DNA of 64,000 nt from Rheinheimera sp. SA_1. Lineage in GTDB: Bacteria > Pseudomonadota > Gammaproteobacteria > Enterobacterales > Alteromonadaceae. Location: assembly GCF_001669775.1 (NCBI RefSeq), contig NZ_LXWK01000015.1, positions 620,001 through 684,000 on the forward strand. The letters run 5' to 3'. Within the stretch, counting starts at the first letter, position 1. Each line of letters opens with the position of its first letter. Of this stretch, positions 8,503 through 17,871 are shown piece after piece. The notes beneath the pieces are model-generated. The model saw only the letters and a program-made list of their open reading frames with translations, was not told the origin of the DNA and did not search any database. Made by a program: the position numbers and the translations under genes.

Positions 8503-9771
8503 TTAATTCAACCGCACTTGTGGCTGGTCTTTAAATTCGCTGAGATTTGAAATCACCAGTTGGTCGCCTTCGTTCACGCCAGCCAGCACTTCTACCCATT
8601 GCACCGATACAGCCCCTAATTCAACCGGCGTTTTGGTCGCCACGTTGTCGATCAGCCGATACGCCTGGCGCCCGCCGCCTGAGCTGATAAAATCGCCACG
8701 CGCCACTTTTAAGACATTGGTTTTTTGTTCGAAAATAATCCGGCCGGACAAACGTTGGTTCTGCCTTAAGCTTGCGGCATCCTGGCTTTGAAAACGCACG
8801 CGGGCGCTGACCTGACCTTCTTTCACTTCCGGCGCCACATGGCTGAGCGCGCCTTGCAGCAGTTGGCCATTCAGACTGACTTCTACCGCCAGACCGGTCG
8901 CCAATTCAGCAGCATAGTTTTCCGGCACGCTGAGTTCAGCTTCGTACTGACTTAAGTCAATGACGGTGAGCAAGCCCTGGCCTTCCAACACGTGGTTTTG
9001 CTGCTCAACTAGCCAGTTACCCACTTGCCCGGTCACCGGCGCTTTAATTTGCAGCGCTGCCAGTTTGCGGTTCAATTCCGCCACCACCAGTTGCTGGCGC
9101 TCCAACGCCTGTTGGCCGGATTTTTGCTCAAACGCCAGTTTATCCAGCGCCAACTGCACTTTACGTTTGGCATGGGCAAATTCCAGTTCAGCCTGGGTCA
9201 TTTTGTCGTTGGCGATATCCAGATCGAGTTGGCGCAGTACACCCAGTTGCAACGATTGTTTGGCCCGGGCGAGTTCCCGTTTTGCTGCCAACAAATTAAT
9301 TTGCGCGGTGTTTTGCACTTGTTCCATGTCTAACTGCTGTTCACGAGCCTGCAGAGTCGCTCGTTCAATATCGGACGTCATACTGGCAAGTAAGGCTTGT
9401 TGTTGTTTGACTTCGTTTTCCAGCGTCGGGCTGTCAATCACCGCCAATAAATCGCCCAAAGTCACCGGCTCTCCCGGTTGTTTTAATAATCGAATTTGTC
9501 CGGCTTGCTGGCTGAATAAGGTTGGTGCATTGGCGGCGACTACTTTGCCATGCACCGCTAAATCGCGGACAAAATCGCCACGACTGACGGTGCCAATTTG
9601 CACCTGCTGCCGTGGGATCACCAACGATGCCTGCGCGCCACCGGCAAACAGCCACTGCCAACTTAGCCACAGCGTCCCGGCGACAGCACCAACCAGCAGG
9701 ATTTTCCGGACTGGGTTTTGTTTGGTGCTTGCTTTGATAGCGATATCTTGTTGTGCGGTACCTTGAATCAT
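8503..9771 (-). CDS. HlyD/MacA-type periplasmic adaptor subunit, first gene of the export operon
   Basis: The 422-residue product has a short cytoplasmic N-terminus, a membrane anchor (about residues 25-45, ILLVGAVAGTLWLSWQWLFAG), then a split lipoyl/barrel-sandwich domain (around VVAANAPTLFSQQAGQIRLL and IKAPVTGQVGNWLVEQQNHV), a long alpha-helical coiled-coil hairpin (about 100-235) and beta-barrel and membrane-proximal domains. This is the architecture of RND/MacA adaptors that join an inner-membrane pump to a TolC-type outer-membrane channel; no TolC gene is present in the window. The start ATG has an AAGGAAC Shine-Dalgarno, and a sigma-54 promoter lies 33-48 bp upstream, predicting a leader of about 22 nt. 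Confidence 0.9.
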   Translation of the reverse strand: MIQGTAQQDIAIKASTKQNPVRKILLVGAVAGTLWLSWQWLFAGGAQASLVIPRQQVQIGTVSRGDFVRDLAVHGKVVAANAPTLFSQQAGQIRLLKQPGEPVTLGDLLAVIDSPTLENEVKQQQALLASMTSDIERATLQAREQQLDMEQVQNTAQINLLAAKRELARAKQSLQLGVLRQLDLDIANDKMTQAELEFAHAKRKVQLALDKLAFEQKSGQQALERQQLVVAELNRKLAALQIKAPVTGQVGNWLVEQQNHVLEGQGLLTVIDLSQYEAELSVPENYAAELATGLAVEVSLNGQLLQGALSHVAPEVKEGQVSARVRFQSQDAASLRQNQRLSGRIIFEQKTNVLKVARGDFISSGGGRQAYRLIDNVATKTPVELGAVSVQWVEVLAGVNEGDQLVISNLSEFKDQPQVRLN

Positions 9772-9803
9772 CTGCTGTTCCTTCTGACTTGATAGCCTGT
9801 TAT

Positions 9804-9819
9804 TGCACAGGCCATGCCA
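9804..9819 (-). promoter_or_regulatory. Predicted sigma-54 (-24/-12) promoter of the export operon
   Basis: Read on the minus strand the site is TGGCATGGCCTGTGCA. The invariant GG and GC doublets have exactly the spacing of the sigma-54 consensus TGGCAC-N5-TTGCA, with mismatches at two less critical positions. It lies 33-48 bp upstream of the adaptor start codon, and the operon itself encodes a sigma-54 activator, which makes the assignment coherent. Confidence 0.7.
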
Positions 9820-9883
9820 TCGCAGAAAATAATTTATCCTATTGTTTTATATGGATTTTATGACATAGCGACGCCATTGAAAA

Positions 9884-9926
9884 CTGTCCGCGGACAGCCG
9901 GACTGTCCGCAACTGTGGAACGGACA
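9884..9926. promoter_or_regulatory. Two palindromic TGTCCG/CGGACA sites, probable enhancer for the sigma-54 regulator
   Basis: A perfect 14-bp palindrome CTGTCCGCGGACAG (9884-9897) is followed 6 bp later by TGTCCG-N11-CGGACA (9904-9926). The pair lies about 65-120 bp upstream of the -24 element, the usual distance for upstream activating sequences bound by NtrC-type dimers. I infer that the regulator encoded at 3810-5144 binds here. Confidence 0.55.
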
Positions 9927-10222
9927 CTCAGTCACCTGGCACCAAAACCGGTAATAAACTGCGGAGACGAATAGCAGAAACGAATACCGGCCATGAACCC
10001 TGCAAAAATTGCAAGTCCACGAAAAATTCAGATGCGGATCGATCAAGCAGATTGGTTTGGTTTTCGCCTGTGGCAACGGTTGATTTTTAAGCAATGATTT
10101 TTAATGCAGAATTTACTAATAAAGAAATTTATAAAGTCTTTATCACAAAAATATGAAGTTTTTGACATTCCAAGGACTAAGTTTGGCGCCGCAGGATGCA
10201 AAAAACTAGCAGGGACTACTTC

Positions 10223-10260
10223 AATAATCCAAGGTAATTATAATAATCCAAGGTAACTAT
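10223..10260 (+). repeat. 19-bp tandem duplication carrying the Shine-Dalgarno of the protease gene
   Basis: AATAATCCAAGGTAATTAT (10223-10241) is immediately repeated as AATAATCCAAGGTAACTAT (10242-10260), differing at one base. Each copy contains an AAGG Shine-Dalgarno core; only the second is at functional distance from the ATG at 10262. Confidence 0.85.
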
Positions 10261-10261
10261 A

Positions 10262-11860
10262 ATGAAAAATTCGACCAAACTTGCCATGCTTGGCGTCACC
10301 GCTGTCTTTACTTTAACTACCGCTTCAATGGCTGTTGCACAAGCAATCGCTGACCATGACTTCGATCAGGTTACACCGATAGATCTGAGTGATGACACCA
10401 AAACCCGTTATATCGTGAAGTATAAAAATGACAATTCGATGGCAGAGCTGGATGCCAGTTCATCGTCTATCGAAGCCGGTGTCGCAGATAACGTGGCATT
10501 TTCAACTCAAAAAGCCAACCGCTTGCTCCGTAAATACAATGTAGATGCGCTGATGCATCTGCAACAGGTGAACGCCAGCGTCGTGGAACTGACGCCAGCG
10601 CAACTGGCACAGTTCAAAAATGATCCTGCTGTCCAATATGTTGAAGTGGATCCAAAACGCTACATTCTGGATGTGCCTTCAATCAAAGCCCAAACCACGC
10701 CTTACGGTATTACCATGGTACAGGCCAACCTGGTCAGTGATGTCAATGCCACAAACACTAAAGTCTGTGTCATCGATACTGGTTACCATTTAAGCCATGC
10801 TGATCTGCCGAATACCGGCGTTAGTGGTTTTGCCTTCTCCGGGCACGGAACCTGGAACAGCGATGGTAACGGCCATGGTACCCACGTCGCCGGTACGATG
10901 GTGGCACTTAACAATGCCGACGGTGTCATCGGTGTACTGCCTTCGGCCAAAGCCGGTGTGCATATCGTGAAAATTTTCAATAACTCAGGCAACTGGACCA
11001 CTGCATCCAATCTGATCCAGGCGATTCAATCCTGTAAAGATGCCGGCGCCAAAGTAGTGAATATGAGTCTGGGTGGTGGTAGCTCCAGCACCACCGAACA
11101 AACCGCCATGGCCAACTTCTACAATGGTGGCATGTTATTAGTCGCCGCTGCCGGTAACGCAGGCAATACCAGCCTGTCCTACCCTGCTTCTTATGATGCT
11201 GTGGTGTCCGTTGCAGCCGTAGATTCAAGCCGTAATCTCGCCAGTTTCTCACAGCGTAACGCGCAGGTTGAACTGGCAGGCCCTGGTGTGGCTGTCAACT
11301 CAACCTGGAACAACGGCGGTTACAACAGCATCAGCGGTACTTCAATGGCATCACCACACGTCGCAGCTGTTGCCGCACTGGTGTGGAGTAACCACCCACA
11401 ATGTACCGCGCCACAAATTCGCAGCGCCTTAAACCGCACTGCGCAAGACCGTGGTACTGCTGGCCGCGACACTTCTTTTGGTTTTGGTATTGTGCAGGCG
11501 AAAGCGGCAGTCGACGATATCACCAACAACGGCTGTAGCGGCGGTGGCGGCACTACCCCTCCAGGTGGTGGCGCAACCTTCCCTAATCTTTCAGGCTCTG
11601 CAGGACAATGGTTACAAGGGTCTTACGCTATTCCGGCTGGCGTCACCAAAGTGACCTTTACAATTGCCGGCGGTACTGGTGATGCTGACTTGTATGTCCG
11701 CTTTGGTGCGGCACCGACCACCAGCACATATAACTGCCGGCCTTATCTGAACGGCAACAATGAAGTCTGCACTATCAATAATCCACAAGCCGGTAATTGG
11801 CATGTTGGGATCCGTGGTTATACCGCTTTTAGTGGTGTGACACTCAGCTACCAGTACTAA
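10262..11860 (+). CDS. Secreted S8 subtilisin-like protease with inhibitor I9 prodomain and C-terminal PPC domain
   Basis: The 532-residue preproprotein has a Sec signal peptide (about residues 1-27, ending AVAQA) and an I9-type propeptide (about 46-138) that would chaperone folding and then be removed. The peptidase domain shows the full catalytic triad: D172 in VCVIDTGYHLSHADLP, H208 in GHGTHVAGT and S361 in GTSMASPHVAA. A Gly/Pro-rich linker leads to a PPC (bacterial pre-peptidase C-terminal) domain at about 450-530, with the typical DADLYVRFG segment. The layout matches alkaline proteases secreted by marine Alteromonadales, which go out by type II secretion and feed on extracellular protein. 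The gene is monocistronic, divergent from the export operon, and ends at the hairpin at 12001-12031. Confidence 0.95.
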   Translation: MKNSTKLAMLGVTAVFTLTTASMAVAQAIADHDFDQVTPIDLSDDTKTRYIVKYKNDNSMAELDASSSSIEAGVADNVAFSTQKANRLLRKYNVDALMHLQQVNASVVELTPAQLAQFKNDPAVQYVEVDPKRYILDVPSIKAQTTPYGITMVQANLVSDVNATNTKVCVIDTGYHLSHADLPNTGVSGFAFSGHGTWNSDGNGHGTHVAGTMVALNNADGVIGVLPSAKAGVHIVKIFNNSGNWTTASNLIQAIQSCKDAGAKVVNMSLGGGSSSTTEQTAMANFYNGGMLLVAAAGNAGNTSLSYPASYDAVVSVAAVDSSRNLASFSQRNAQVELAGPGVAVNSTWNNGGYNSISGTSMASPHVAAVAALVWSNHPQCTAPQIRSALNRTAQDRGTAGRDTSFGFGIVQAKAAVDDITNNGCSGGGGTTPPGGGATFPNLSGSAGQWLQGSYAIPAGVTKVTFTIAGGTGDADLYVRFGAAPTTSTYNCRPYLNGNNEVCTINNPQAGNWHVGIRGYTAFSGVTLSYQY

Positions 11861-12000
11861 TGACCCGTCATCCTTGAAGTAGCAGGGGTGTTGGCAGCCA
11901 CACTGGCCCCAGTCACATAGGATGTCTATGCTGCTGGGGTCACATTCAGTTGCCGCCTACCAGCACTTTTAATGATTTTGCGGACAGCAAACCTGTTTGA

Positions 12001-12031
12001 CAGCGGCTCCAGCTGGAGTCGCTGTTTTTTT
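12001..12031 (+). terminator. Rho-independent terminator of the S8 protease gene
   Basis: CAGCGGCTCCA and TGGAGTCGCTG form an 11-bp stem with one wobble and a 2-nt centre, followed by seven T residues. A second strong hairpin without a T-run (CCCCAG...CTGGGG with inner CATAG/CTATG, 11907-11939) lies upstream and could stabilise the transcript end. Confidence 0.85.
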
Positions 12032-12047
12032 GACCCACTTGGTATTG

Positions 12048-12386
12048 TTATTTTTTTTGCCACTGACCATCCCGCAAAATAAAGTGCCCGCTCTGAGTTT
12101 TGTCCAGTGCTTTCTGCCCAGCCATTACTTCGACATCGGCCAGCTGCAGACCATTGGCAGTCGCTAGTTTCTGGTATTCATTACGCCTTGCGTTATTGAT
12201 CAATTGCACCACCGTTGCAGTGTCGGCACTGGCTTTAACGACCCCCAGATAACCATCCGGTTGCTCACCAACCAGTCCCTGAGCTTTGGCGGTAGGCAAC
12301 GCCGTCATCGCTTGCTGTAAATCCATCGCCTGCAGCGGCTGACTCAATAACAGCAACATTGCAGTTAAACCGATTATTTTTCTCAT
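12048..12386 (-). CDS. ydbL: YdbL-like DUF1318 periplasmic protein
   Basis: The 112-residue product has a clean signal peptide (MRKIIGLTAMLLLLSQPLQA) and the conserved DUF1318 core: AKAQGLVGEQPDGYLGVV, then VQLINNARRNEYQKLATANGL and VEVMAGQKALDKTQSGHFI. This is the same length and pattern as E. coli YdbL. It is the last gene of a ydbH-ynbE-ydbL operon, the arrangement known from enterobacteria. In E. coli YdbL is a periplasmic partner that influences the YdbH-YnbE complex, which helps carry phospholipids between the membranes. Function here is by family and synteny. Confidence 0.88.
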   Translation of the reverse strand: MRKIIGLTAMLLLLSQPLQAMDLQQAMTALPTAKAQGLVGEQPDGYLGVVKASADTATVVQLINNARRNEYQKLATANGLQLADVEVMAGQKALDKTQSGHFILRDGQWQKK

Positions 12387-12398
12387 GCTAGGCGCTCC

Positions 12399-12590
12399 TT
12401 AAAATAAGCCGCTGGATTCATCCAGCAGATGGTCGAGTTGTTTGTCCACTTTGATCAATATTTCGTGCTGAATTTTCACATTTAAATTGATATTAATCGG
12501 TTCACTGGGCATCGCGACCTGCACTGTGGGCGTGCAGGCGATGAGTGTACAAAGCCCGAAAACAATGGCAATGCTGCTGGTTGATTGCAT
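12399..12590 (-). CDS. ynbE: YnbE-like small outer-membrane lipoprotein
   Basis: The start is the ATG at 12590 (MQSTSSIAIVFGLCTLIAC), directly behind an ideal AGGAGG Shine-Dalgarno. The 63-residue product is a lipoprotein: the lipobox LIAC places the lipidated Cys near residue 19. The short mature region (CTPTVQVAMPSEPININLNVKIQHEI...KVDKQLDHLL) matches the YnbE pattern. In E. coli YnbE is an outer-membrane lipoprotein that multimerises and docks on the C-terminus of YdbH to complete a beta-sheet bridge. The 12-bp gaps to both neighbours support a single operon. Confidence 0.88.
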   Translation of the reverse strand: MQSTSSIAIVFGLCTLIACTPTVQVAMPSEPININLNVKIQHEILIKVDKQLDHLLDESSGLF

Positions 12591-12601
12591 AATTCCTCCT
12601 G

Positions 12602-14770
12602 TCACTGCGATTTTTCTGATGCCGGTTTCGCGGCTGGTTTTTGCTGATTTTGTTGCTTAGCTTTTTGCTGATTTTGTTGCTGAATTTTTTGTTGGATCCG
12701 TTGCCGAACTTTGTCACTGATTTGACTACTCAATTGCAAACTGGTGAGCAAAGCCGGTAAATCTTCTTCGACATTGATATTAAAATGCACCGGTCGGCCT
12801 TGTTGTAGTTTTGGATTAAAGCCATGTAACTTCACCTGCAGTAACACCTTACCATCTGGCTGTAAATCCACGGTACTGGCCAGCGTCTGATACCGGAAAT
12901 CACTGAGTGCTTCAAAGGCTAAATCCATCCCCGATGCTTTTTGTCCGGGCACTGGCTGATATTGATATTGCAAGCGTCCGCCTGGTGCTTCAGCCTGCAA
13001 ACTGCCGCCAAGCACTTGCCACTGCGCTAGCGATGCTGCAGTCGCTTTGGACGACACTGCAGTTCCAGAAGCCGGCGGTGTTCGCTGATAACGCAGCGGG
13101 ACGGTGCCACTAAACACGCCTTCGCCCAACAACTGCCCGGACGGATGTTGTTTTAACAGTGCCGCCAGCTGCATTTGCCGCACCAACAGCCGGAATTCTA
13201 TGTTCGGTTGCTGCAGGTTAAACTGCGTTTCGCCCAAGGCGAGCTGACCGCCAAACATACCGATTTGTGCCTGAGCCAGCCTGACATCACCGCTGGCAGG
13301 TGCTGACCAGTCCGCCCGATACTGTGCGGCTAATCGCGCCGGCCCGGCCTGAAAACCATGATTCAATTGCCGCAACCCCAACTCTGGCAGTTGCAGGGTA
13401 AAAGATCGCGGATCAGCTTCGAGCAACAGTTGTACTGTTAAACCAGCAAATGCGGTGCGATCATAAATACCGGCCAGTTCGTTTAACTTTGCATTTACCC
13501 GCAGCTGGTTGAGCTGCCCGCCCGGTAACTGCAACTGCAGTTCACCTTCAGCGGAAATTTTTCCACGCTGTAACTCCAGCAACTCTGGCCACAGCCGGGT
13601 AATTTGCAATGGATTTCCGGCCAGAAAAAATAAATCTGCCAGCTGCCACCGCATCGAAATGGCAGTGGGTGACGAAGTAGCCTGATATGTTACTTTCAAC
13701 GCCTGTTGGTTTTGGATAGTTCCACTCAGTTGCAGTGCCGTCAGCGGCCCAAACGCCTGGCCTTGCCACTGCCAGTCAGCTGTTTTCAGTAACGGATGTT
13801 GTAACTTCTGCACTTCAGCTTTAGCGTCCAGTTGCAACTGACATTGTTGCCAGTGTGCACCAGCACATTGCAAAGAACCGGTTTGTAGTTGCAACTGTGC
13901 CGCCGGCAGCTGCAACTGTGCCGCTTCGCCCGCCGGACTTAAAAAACTAAAAGCGACCACCAAGGGTTGTAATAAGGTCAACTGCACTTCATCCGTCTGC
14001 CAATATCCGGACAACTGCAGCTGAATATTTTCCGGCACCAGCCCGGCCGGTAACCCCTGGATCCAACCGGCAGCTGCCAATGCCTTCACATCCAGCTGCA
14101 GGTTTAGCTGCCTGATATTTAATTGTGCCAGTCGCTGTTCCTGCGTGCGTAAGTTCATCTGCAGTTGAACTTGCTGGCCATCCCCCTGTAGTTGTAAATC
14201 AATGACATGCTTGCTGGCTTCGCGGGACGTCAGCAACGCGCCCTGCAACTGGCACAACTGCTTCCGGGTCTGACAAGGCAATTGCAATAACAAGTGCGGT
14301 ATTTCGATACGTCCGGGTAGCCACACTGGAACGTTTAGCTCCGGGAACTGCGGGATCTGGAATTTGGTGCTGGTGTTGCTGTCTGCTTCTGCGGTTGGGG
14401 ACTCAGCGGGAACCGTCCCGGTAGCTGCAGGCGATGCAGTCGGTGTTTGATCGGCGACATTCATCACCGGAGCCAGTTGCAGCTGTTGCGCGCGAACAGA
14501 AGGCAAAGGCCAGCCACGCCAGCCAATTTCAAGCCCGGAGATTTGTACATCCCACCACTGTTCACCCTTACCGGTCTGCAACGACATTTCTGCTAACCGG
14601 ATCTGCTGCCAACTCACTGCAATACCCGACCACTGTAATTGCCGGACAGGCAGTAACTGATAACCAAGCAACAACAGCAAAACCAGCACGACTATCAGAA
14701 GCACCAAAGTAACAAAAGTGCGGCGAAGTATTTTAAGCCATTGAATGTCAGTGGATTTTAACGTTTCCAA
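12602..14770 (-). CDS. ydbH: YdbH-family AsmA-like intermembrane lipid transport protein
   Basis: The 722-residue product has one N-terminal transmembrane helix (LVLLIVVLVLLLLLGYQLLPV, about residues 17-37) followed by a very long periplasmic domain rich in alternating beta-strands and Gln (LQLQL, QLNIRQLNLQLDV), as in AsmA/TamB/YhdP proteins that form a groove between the membranes. It is somewhat shorter than E. coli YdbH (about 880 residues). The C-terminus ends in a Gln/Lys-rich tail (QQKIQQQNQQKAKQQNQQKP) after the YdbH-like SDKVRQRIQQ segment. A Pro/Thr/Ala-rich insertion lies near residue 110. Followed by ynbE and ydbL, it is confidently identified by synteny. Confidence 0.87.
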   Translation of the reverse strand: METLKSTDIQWLKILRRTFVTLVLLIVVLVLLLLLGYQLLPVRQLQWSGIAVSWQQIRLAEMSLQTGKGEQWWDVQISGLEIGWRGWPLPSVRAQQLQLAPVMNVADQTPTASPAATGTVPAESPTAEADSNTSTKFQIPQFPELNVPVWLPGRIEIPHLLLQLPCQTRKQLCQLQGALLTSREASKHVIDLQLQGDGQQVQLQMNLRTQEQRLAQLNIRQLNLQLDVKALAAAGWIQGLPAGLVPENIQLQLSGYWQTDEVQLTLLQPLVVAFSFLSPAGEAAQLQLPAAQLQLQTGSLQCAGAHWQQCQLQLDAKAEVQKLQHPLLKTADWQWQGQAFGPLTALQLSGTIQNQQALKVTYQATSSPTAISMRWQLADLFFLAGNPLQITRLWPELLELQRGKISAEGELQLQLPGGQLNQLRVNAKLNELAGIYDRTAFAGLTVQLLLEADPRSFTLQLPELGLRQLNHGFQAGPARLAAQYRADWSAPASGDVRLAQAQIGMFGGQLALGETQFNLQQPNIEFRLLVRQMQLAALLKQHPSGQLLGEGVFSGTVPLRYQRTPPASGTAVSSKATAASLAQWQVLGGSLQAEAPGGRLQYQYQPVPGQKASGMDLAFEALSDFRYQTLASTVDLQPDGKVLLQVKLHGFNPKLQQGRPVHFNINVEEDLPALLTSLQLSSQISDKVRQRIQQKIQQQNQQKAKQQNQQKPAAKPASEKSQ

Positions 14771-14998
14771 CGCTGTTACCTTGCCTGAAGAAACCTATCT
14801 GAGTATACAGACGCTAGGCGCATCTGACTGAATTTGCAATGAATCAGCTTAAAATCTGTACTGTGTGAATGCACGCCTTGAACCTGGCCGGATGCACAAT
14901 CTGTGTTGCAATTTGTTACATATTGTACTGGCACGATAACATCGGGACATGCTTAAATGGCCATTCGATTGTTAATTAATTATTACCAGAGAACCCTC

Positions 14999-17854
14999 AT
15001 GCGTAAATTACATAAAATTGCCATCGCGGTGATGCTTGCAACCAGTCTTGCAGCATGCAACAGCCCACAATCAACGCCAGCTGCAGTGACACTGCCTGCC
15101 GGGATCAGCTTAGTCGCAGACCAAAGCCAAACGACCGGTCTGGCCATTCCACATAAAAAATACAAACTGGCCAATGGTTTAACGGTGATTGTGCATGAAG
15201 ACAGTTCAGATCCGCTGGTGCATGTCGATGTAACTTACCATGTAGGTTCCGCGCGGGAAGAAGCCGGTAAATCGGGTTTCGCCCACTTTTTTGAACATAT
15301 GATGTTCCAGGGTTCAGAAAACGTCGACGATGAAGAGCATTTTAAAATCATCACCGAGGCCGGCGGCACTATGAATGGTACCACCAACTCGGACCGCACC
15401 AACTATTTCCAGACAGTCCCGGTCAACCAACTGGAAAAAGTATTGTGGCTGGAATCGGATCGGATGGGTTTCCTACTGGACGCCGTGACCGAGAAAAAAT
15501 TTGAAGTGCAACGTGAAACTGTTAAAAACGAACGCGGACAGCGCGTCGATAATCAGCCATATGGCCGGTTATATGAGCGGGTATCACAGGCTTTGTACCC
15601 GGATTTACACCAGTATTCTTGGCCGGTGATCGGCTGGATGGACGACTTAAACCGCGCCAACGTCAATGATGTTAAAGCATTTTTCCTGCGTTGGTATGGT
15701 CCGAACAACGCCACTTTGACCATTGGTGGTGCGGTGAAAGCCGAAGAAATTCTGCCACTGGTGCAAAAATACTTTGGCTCGATCCCGGTCGGCCCTGAAG
15801 TCACACCAGCCCCTAAAGAATTGCTGACATTAAGCGAAGATCGTTACATTTCAATGGAAGATAACGTCCATTTACCGTTGTTGTATGTAACCTACCCAAC
15901 GGTTTACGCCTGGCATCAGGACGAAGCGGCACTGGATATCCTGTCGGAAATTTTAGGTGGTGGTAACAACTCCCTGTTATACAAAAACCTGGTGAAAAAC
16001 CAAATGGCTGTGCAGGCACAAGTGAACCACCGTTGTATGGAACTGTCCTGTAATTTCACCCTGTTAGCATTGCCACACCCGGCTTCAGGCAAAAACCTGG
16101 CCGACATCGAAAAAGTGATCCGCGACAGTTTGCTGGAATTTGAACAACGTGGTGTCACCGATGACGATCTGAATAAAGTGAAAGCGAAAATGGAAGCGGC
16201 CAACATTTTTGGTCTGCAAAGTGTGCAGGGCAAAGTGAGCCAGTTGGCTTATAGCGAAACATTCTTCGGCCAGCCGGATCAGGTCGCCGATGATATTGCC
16301 CGTTATAACGCTGTCACTAAAGCCGATGTGTTACGTGTTTATAACCAGTACATTAAAGGCAAACATGCGGTGCTGATGAGCGTGGTACCAAAAGGCAAAA
16401 CAGCGATGATTGCCCGCGCTGACAACTTTAAACCGGTGGCCCATGATTTTGGTGGTCCTTCGACGACCAAAGCCGAAGATTTACAAGCCCGTCGTGCCAC
16501 TGATAATTTTGACCGTAGTGTGCAGCCTAAAGCAGGCATGAACCCGGCTGTTGATTTACCGGCAACCTGGCGCAGTGATCTAAGCAATGGCATCGCGGTG
16601 TTAGGTGCACAAACCACAGAAACCCCAACCACTTCATTGCTGTTGAAAATCCCAAGTGGTCTCTATTACGAAACAGCGGATAAAGTTGGTATTTCTACAA
16701 TGGTCGCTGGACTGATGAACGAAAGCACCAAAAACTACAGCACAGAACAAATGAGCTTAGCGCTGGAGAAACTGGGCAGCGAAATCATGTTCGGCGCGGA
16801 ATCCGAATACCTGACGGTGTTTGTGTCTAGTCTGACCAAAAATCTGCCGGCAACTCTGGCACTACTGGAAGAAAAGTTACTTAATCCGGCATTTAACGCT
16901 CAGGATTTCAGCCGTGTCCAGCAACAGACCTTACAAGGTCTGCAAAATGCTGAGAAAAATGCTGGTTTCCTGGCAGCACAAGCCTACCGGAAACTGATGT
17001 ACGGTAACCATATTATGGGTTTTAACGGTCAAGGCACTCTGGCAACTGTCAGCAAACTGACTCCAGCCGATCTGCAAGCTTATTATCAGCAAAACTTTAA
17101 ACCGGCTGGCAGCCAGTTGATCGTAGTCTCTGATGCTGCTCAAACTGTAGTGCAACCTTTGTTGAGCAAAACATTGCAAAAGTGGCAAGGCAAAGCTCCG
17201 GCGCTGAATGTTGCCAATCCAACTCCAGTGGCAAAAGCCGGCACTATTTATCTGGTCGACAAGCCAGATGCGCCACAATCAGAAATTCGCATTGGTAAGC
17301 GCAGCATCACTGAAGATATCACCGGCGAATTTTATCGCGCCGGACTGATGAACTTTGTGCTGGGTGGTAACTTTAACAGCCGGATCAACCTGAATCTGCG
17401 GGAAGAAAAAGGCTATACCTACGGCGCGTTCTCTGGCTTTGCTGCAGATAAAGTCGCAGGCGTTTACACCGCGCAGGCGGCAGTGCGCGCTGATGCAACC
17501 GCAGCATCCCTCAAAGAGTTCTTAATTGAAATCGACCGTTATCAGCAACAAGGCATCACGGACCAGGAGCTGAACTTTATGCGCCAGGCCATCAATCAGG
17601 CCGATGCGTTGAAGTATGAAACACCCAATGCCAAACTTGGTTTTATGGCGCAAATTCTGGAACACAATCTGTCACCGGACTTTGTCAAAGAGCGTAATCA
17701 GATTGTGGCCAGCATCAGCAAAGAAGAAATTAATGCGCTGGCGAAAAAGCATCTGAACAGCAAAGAAATGTCGATTGTGGTGGTTGGCGACGCGAAAAAA
17801 TTGCGTCCTGAGCTGCAAGCACTTGGCTTTGCGGTTGAAGATTACAAACTGTAA
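14999..17854 (+). CDS. M16 family zinc metallopeptidase, lipoprotein
   Basis: I choose the ATG at 14999 because the product then begins with a lipoprotein signal (MRKLHKIAIAVMLATSLAAC, lipidated Cys20); an upstream in-frame ATG at 14957 would bury it. The 951-residue protein is a tandem M16 peptidase. The N-terminal half carries the inverted zinc motif HFFEH (H96, E99, H100) and the third ligand in ETVKNE (E178). The C-terminal half is the inactive partner, with the LNLREEKGYTYGAFSGF segment that helps shape the clam-shell chamber. Such enzymes degrade peptides in the periplasm. It is monocistronic with a hairpin just after the stop codon. Confidence 0.93.
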   Translation: MRKLHKIAIAVMLATSLAACNSPQSTPAAVTLPAGISLVADQSQTTGLAIPHKKYKLANGLTVIVHEDSSDPLVHVDVTYHVGSAREEAGKSGFAHFFEHMMFQGSENVDDEEHFKIITEAGGTMNGTTNSDRTNYFQTVPVNQLEKVLWLESDRMGFLLDAVTEKKFEVQRETVKNERGQRVDNQPYGRLYERVSQALYPDLHQYSWPVIGWMDDLNRANVNDVKAFFLRWYGPNNATLTIGGAVKAEEILPLVQKYFGSIPVGPEVTPAPKELLTLSEDRYISMEDNVHLPLLYVTYPTVYAWHQDEAALDILSEILGGGNNSLLYKNLVKNQMAVQAQVNHRCMELSCNFTLLALPHPASGKNLADIEKVIRDSLLEFEQRGVTDDDLNKVKAKMEAANIFGLQSVQGKVSQLAYSETFFGQPDQVADDIARYNAVTKADVLRVYNQYIKGKHAVLMSVVPKGKTAMIARADNFKPVAHDFGGPSTTKAEDLQARRATDNFDRSVQPKAGMNPAVDLPATWRSDLSNGIAVLGAQTTETPTTSLLLKIPSGLYYETADKVGISTMVAGLMNESTKNYSTEQMSLALEKLGSEIMFGAESEYLTVFVSSLTKNLPATLALLEEKLLNPAFNAQDFSRVQQQTLQGLQNAEKNAGFLAAQAYRKLMYGNHIMGFNGQGTLATVSKLTPADLQAYYQQNFKPAGSQLIVVSDAAQTVVQPLLSKTLQKWQGKAPALNVANPTPVAKAGTIYLVDKPDAPQSEIRIGKRSITEDITGEFYRAGLMNFVLGGNFNSRINLNLREEKGYTYGAFSGFAADKVAGVYTAQAAVRADATAASLKEFLIEIDRYQQQGITDQELNFMRQAINQADALKYETPNAKLGFMAQILEHNLSPDFVKERNQIVASISKEEINALAKKHLNSKEMSIVVVGDAKKLRPELQALGFAVEDYKL

Positions 17855-17871
17855 TTCGGCTGGTTTTGAAA

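Noticed and set aside
8960-9766. A 268-codon plus-strand frame opposite the adaptor gene.
   Set aside because: It is rich in Cys, Ser and Arg, as expected for the reverse reading of a Gln-rich coiled coil; the minus-strand adaptor has all domain motifs.
9858-10094. A 78-codon frame in the region upstream of the adaptor gene.
   Set aside because: It overlaps the enhancer palindromes, has no Shine-Dalgarno, and no protein features.
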